NCBI GenBank assembly: GCA_021793155.1
Contig: JAJYTF010000005.1
Coordinates: 162,195-226,194, forward strand
Length of the DNA: 64,000 nt
Direction of reading: 5' to 3'
Origin: Pseudomonadota bacterium
GTDB lineage: Bacteria > Pseudomonadota > Alphaproteobacteria > Rhodospirillales > Magnetospirillaceae
Positions 62,108-64,000 of this stretch are shown here, piece by piece. Made by a program: the position numbers and the translations under genes. Positions within the stretch are counted from its first letter, which is position 1, and each line of letters starts with the position of its first letter. Under the pieces are notes generated by a model. The model saw nothing but the letters and a program-made list of their open reading frames with translations. It made no database searches and had not been told where the DNA came from.

Positions 62108-62130
62108 TGAATTGCGAATGCTCCAATTCA
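62108..62130. promoter_or_regulatory. Inverted repeat near the ccoN promoter
   Basis: TGAATTG and CAATTCA flank a 9-nt spacer about 100 bp before the ccoN start. It is not a standard Fnr box (TTGAT-N4-ATCAA); I see none of those here. Confidence 0.4.
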
Positions 62131-62229
62131 ACTATTGCCAATAGGCTTCATACTACCGGACGGCATCCATGCGGGCCGCTGGGGGGATTTTCATGGGCTG
62201 ACACAACTCGCCCGAAAAGGAGTCTGTGC

Positions 62230-63711
62230 ATGACCGAAGCCACCTTGGCCATCCACGGCCAATCAAGCACCTCACCATATGTCGACGACGTAATCCGCAA
62301 GTTCGTCGTCGCTGCGGTTTTCTGGGGCATCGTCGGCTTTCTGATGGGGGACTTTATCGCCTGGCAACTGGCTTTCCCGGTGTTGAATTTCGATCTGCCG
62401 TGGACCACCTTCAGCCGCATCCGGCCGGTCCATACCTCTGCCGTCATTTTCGCCTTCGGCGGCAACGTACTGCTGGGAACCTCGTTCTACGTAGTGCAGC
62501 GGACCTGCCGCGCCTCGCTATTCGGCGGCGCGGCGCTCGGCAACTTCATCTTCTGGGGCTATCAGCTATTCATCGTGCTGGCCGCCTCGGGCTATGTCAT
62601 GGGCATCACCCAGGGGCGCGAATATGCCGAACCCGAATGGTACACCGACCTGTGGCTGACGATCGTCTGGGTGGCCTACCTCCTCGCGTTCAGCGGCACT
62701 CTCTACAAGCGTCAGGTCTCCCACATCTACGTGGCCAACTGGTTCTATATATCCTTCATCATTACTGTCGCCATGCTGCACCTCGGCAATAACCTGGCCG
62801 TACCCACGATCATCTTCGGCGGCACCTGGTGGAAAAGCTATTCGCTCTATTCAGGCGTCCAGGACGCCATGACCCAATGGTGGTACGGCCACAACGCGGT
62901 GGGCTTCTTCCTGACCGCCGGGTTCCTCGCCATCATGTATTATTTCGTGCCGAAGCGGGCCGAGCGGCCGGTCTATTCCTACCGCCTGTCGATCGTGCAT
63001 TTCTGGGCGCTGATCTTCACTTATATCTGGGCCGGCCCGCACCACCTGCACTACACCGCCCTGCCCGACTGGGCGCAGACCCTGGGCATGACCTTCTCGG
63101 TGATTCTGTGGATGCCCTCCTGGGGCGGTATGATCAACGGCCTGATGACCCTGTCGGGCGCCTGGGACAAGCTGCGCACCGACCCGGTGATCCGCTTCCT
63201 GGTGACCTCGGTGGCCTTCTACGGCATGTCGACCTTCGAAGGGCCGATGATGTCGATCAAGGCGGTCAACTCGCTCTCCCACTACACCGATTGGGGTATC
63301 GGCCACGTCCATTCGGGATCGCTCGGCTGGGTCGCCTTCGTCAGCTTCGGCGCCCTCTACTACCTGGTGCCGGTGCTGTGGCAGCGCAAACAGCTCTATT
63401 CGATGCGCCTGGTCAGCTACCATTTCTGGATCGCCACCATCGGCGTGGTGCTCTACATCACCGCCATGTGGATTTCCGGCATCATGCAGGGCCTGATGTG
63501 GCGGGCCTATGACAGCATGGGCTTCCTGCAGTACTCGTTCGTCGAGACGGTGGCCGCCATGCATCCCTACTACGTCATCCGCGCCACCGGCGGCGCCCTG
63601 TTCCTCACCGGAGCCCTGATCATGGCTTACAACATGTATCGCACCATCAAGGGCGACGTGCGGACCGAAGTGCCGTACGGCACCCCCGTCACGGCCGCGG
63701 CTCGGGGCTGA
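62230..63711 (+). CDS. ccoN: cbb3-type cytochrome c oxidase subunit I (CcoN)
   Basis: The 493-aa catalytic subunit has twelve membrane helices. Haem and copper ligands are visible: His in [10 protein letters not shown] and in AMLHLGNN, the CuB His in [10 protein letters not shown] and GPHHLHY, and the haem His pair in IGHVHSG. cbb3 oxidases reduce O2 at high affinity under low oxygen and pump protons, with CcoO and CcoP passing electrons from cytochrome c. AAAAGGAG sits 7 nt before the ATG at 62230, which decides the start over an ATG at 62107. ccoO follows by 12 bp. Confidence 0.96.
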   Translation: MTEATLAIHGQSSTSPYVDDVIRKFVVAAVFWGIVGFLMGDFIAWQLAFPVLNFDLPWTTFSRIRPVHTSAVIFAFGGNVLLGTSFYVVQRTCRASLFGGAALGNFIFWGYQLFIVLAASGYVMGITQGREYAEPEWYTDLWLTIVWVAYLLAFSGTLYKRQVSHIYVANWFYISFIITVAMLHLGNNLAVPTIIFGGTWWKSYSLYSGVQDAMTQWWYGHNAVGFFLTAGFLAIMYYFVPKRAERPVYSYRLSIVHFWALIFTYIWAGPHHLHYTALPDWAQTLGMTFSVILWMPSWGGMINGLMTLSGAWDKLRTDPVIRFLVTSVAFYGMSTFEGPMMSIKAVNSLSHYTDWGIGHVHSGSLGWVAFVSFGALYYLVPVLWQRKQLYSMRLVSYHFWIATIGVVLYITAMWISGIMQGLMWRAYDSMGFLQYSFVETVAAMHPYYVIRATGGALFLTGALIMAYNMYRTIKGDVRTEVPYGTPVTAAARG

Positions 63712-63723
63712 GGAGAACGACCC

Positions 63724-64000
63724 ATGTCCATTCTGAAGCATCACGCCAAGTTTGAGACCAACGTCATTCTCCTGATGGTGGGGATTCTGGTGACAGTGGT
63801 CATCGGCGGCATCGTCGAGATCGTGCCGCTGTTCACGATCTCCAACACCATCGAGAAGGTGGACGGCATCCGACCCTATTCGCCACTCGAGCAATTGGGC
63901 CGCGACATCTATGTCCGCGAAGGCTGCTATCTGTGCCACAGCCAGATGATCCGCCCGTTCCGCGACGAGGTGGAGCGCTATGGCCATTACAGCCTGGCGG
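63724..64000 (+). CDS. ccoO: cbb3-type oxidase subunit II (CcoO), 5' part
   Basis: The first 92 codons are in the window. One membrane anchor ([18 protein letters not shown] near 16-33) is followed by the monohaem segment, haem motif C68-Y-L-C-H72, typical of CcoO. It transfers electrons from CcoP to CcoN. It follows ccoN after AGGAGAACG, clearly one operon. The rest lies beyond the edge. Confidence 0.94.
   Translation, partial: MSILKHHAKFETNVILLMVGILVTVVIGGIVEIVPLFTISNTIEKVDGIRPYSPLEQLGRDIYVREGCYLCHSQMIRPFRDEVERYGHYSLA

Noticed and set aside
61747..62229. Fnr/FixK box (TTGAT-N4-ATCAA) upstream of ccoN
   Set aside because: I expected one but found none; only other inverted repeats are present.
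1..64000. tRNA, rRNA, CRISPR or transposase genes
   Set aside because: No conserved tRNA or rRNA stretch, no regularly spaced direct repeats, and no DDE or serine/tyrosine recombinase motif was seen.

Overview
The window is about 64 kb of GC-rich DNA with no tRNA, rRNA, CRISPR array or transposase that I can see. Gene content points to a free-living, respiratory alphaproteobacterium of the Rhodospirillales (Magnetospirillum/Telmatospirillum-like). This rests on a cbb3 oxidase operon, a soluble CZB chemoreceptor, an ErcA-type dehydrogenase/sensor cluster, a SqrR/BigR-type repressor, many RND pumps and a family of 16-strand-type porins. The taxon is inferred from gene content only.

Region 1 (1-11.2 kb), signalling and redox enzymes: the tail of a GGDEF-like/EAL protein; a histidine kinase whose membrane domain carries the copper- and ethylene-binding residues of plant ETR1; a convergent FAD/Fe-S D-lactate dehydrogenase; a haem-GGDEF-EAL-CZB protein; a coupled thiosulfate dehydrogenase pair (tsdBA-like); then small envelope proteins and an exported protein of unknown function. 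Region 2 (11.2-24 kb), regulation: a LysR/YeiH divergent pair; a LuxR response regulator facing a NahK/ErcS'-like hybrid kinase that overlaps an ErcA-like iron dehydrogenase, followed by a second iron alcohol dehydrogenase; a soluble chemoreceptor; a partner-switching set (REC-PP2C phosphatase, HATPase kinase, STAS antagonist); a methyltransferase and a CMD-family protein.

Region 3 (24-50.4 kb), sulfur handling and efflux: a DUF2892-rhodanese fusion and its DUF2892 paralogue lie opposite an adaptor-RND-DUF6125 operon. A SphA-like outer membrane protein follows, then an RND-adaptor-OMF operon on the minus strand. Divergent from it is a response regulator, kinase, RND, RND, adaptor, OMF set that looks like one locus. 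Two neighbouring RND genes there share a nearly identical 388-bp tract.

Region 4 (50.4-64 kb), porins and respiration: four paralogous porin genes, two of them a head-on inverted pair, with a BON lipoprotein among them. An OmpR-type two-component system, a SqrR/BigR-like persulfide-type repressor, an Fnr-like regulator lacking one cluster cysteine, and the start of the ccoNO operon follow.

The most interesting signal is in the leaders of all four porin genes. A 14-nt stretch containing the Shine-Dalgarno sequence can pair with a stretch near the predicted transcript start. The loop is 56-58 nt in every copy, and paired base changes keep the complementarity. It may be an undescribed RNA element controlling porin translation, or a widely spaced operator pair.
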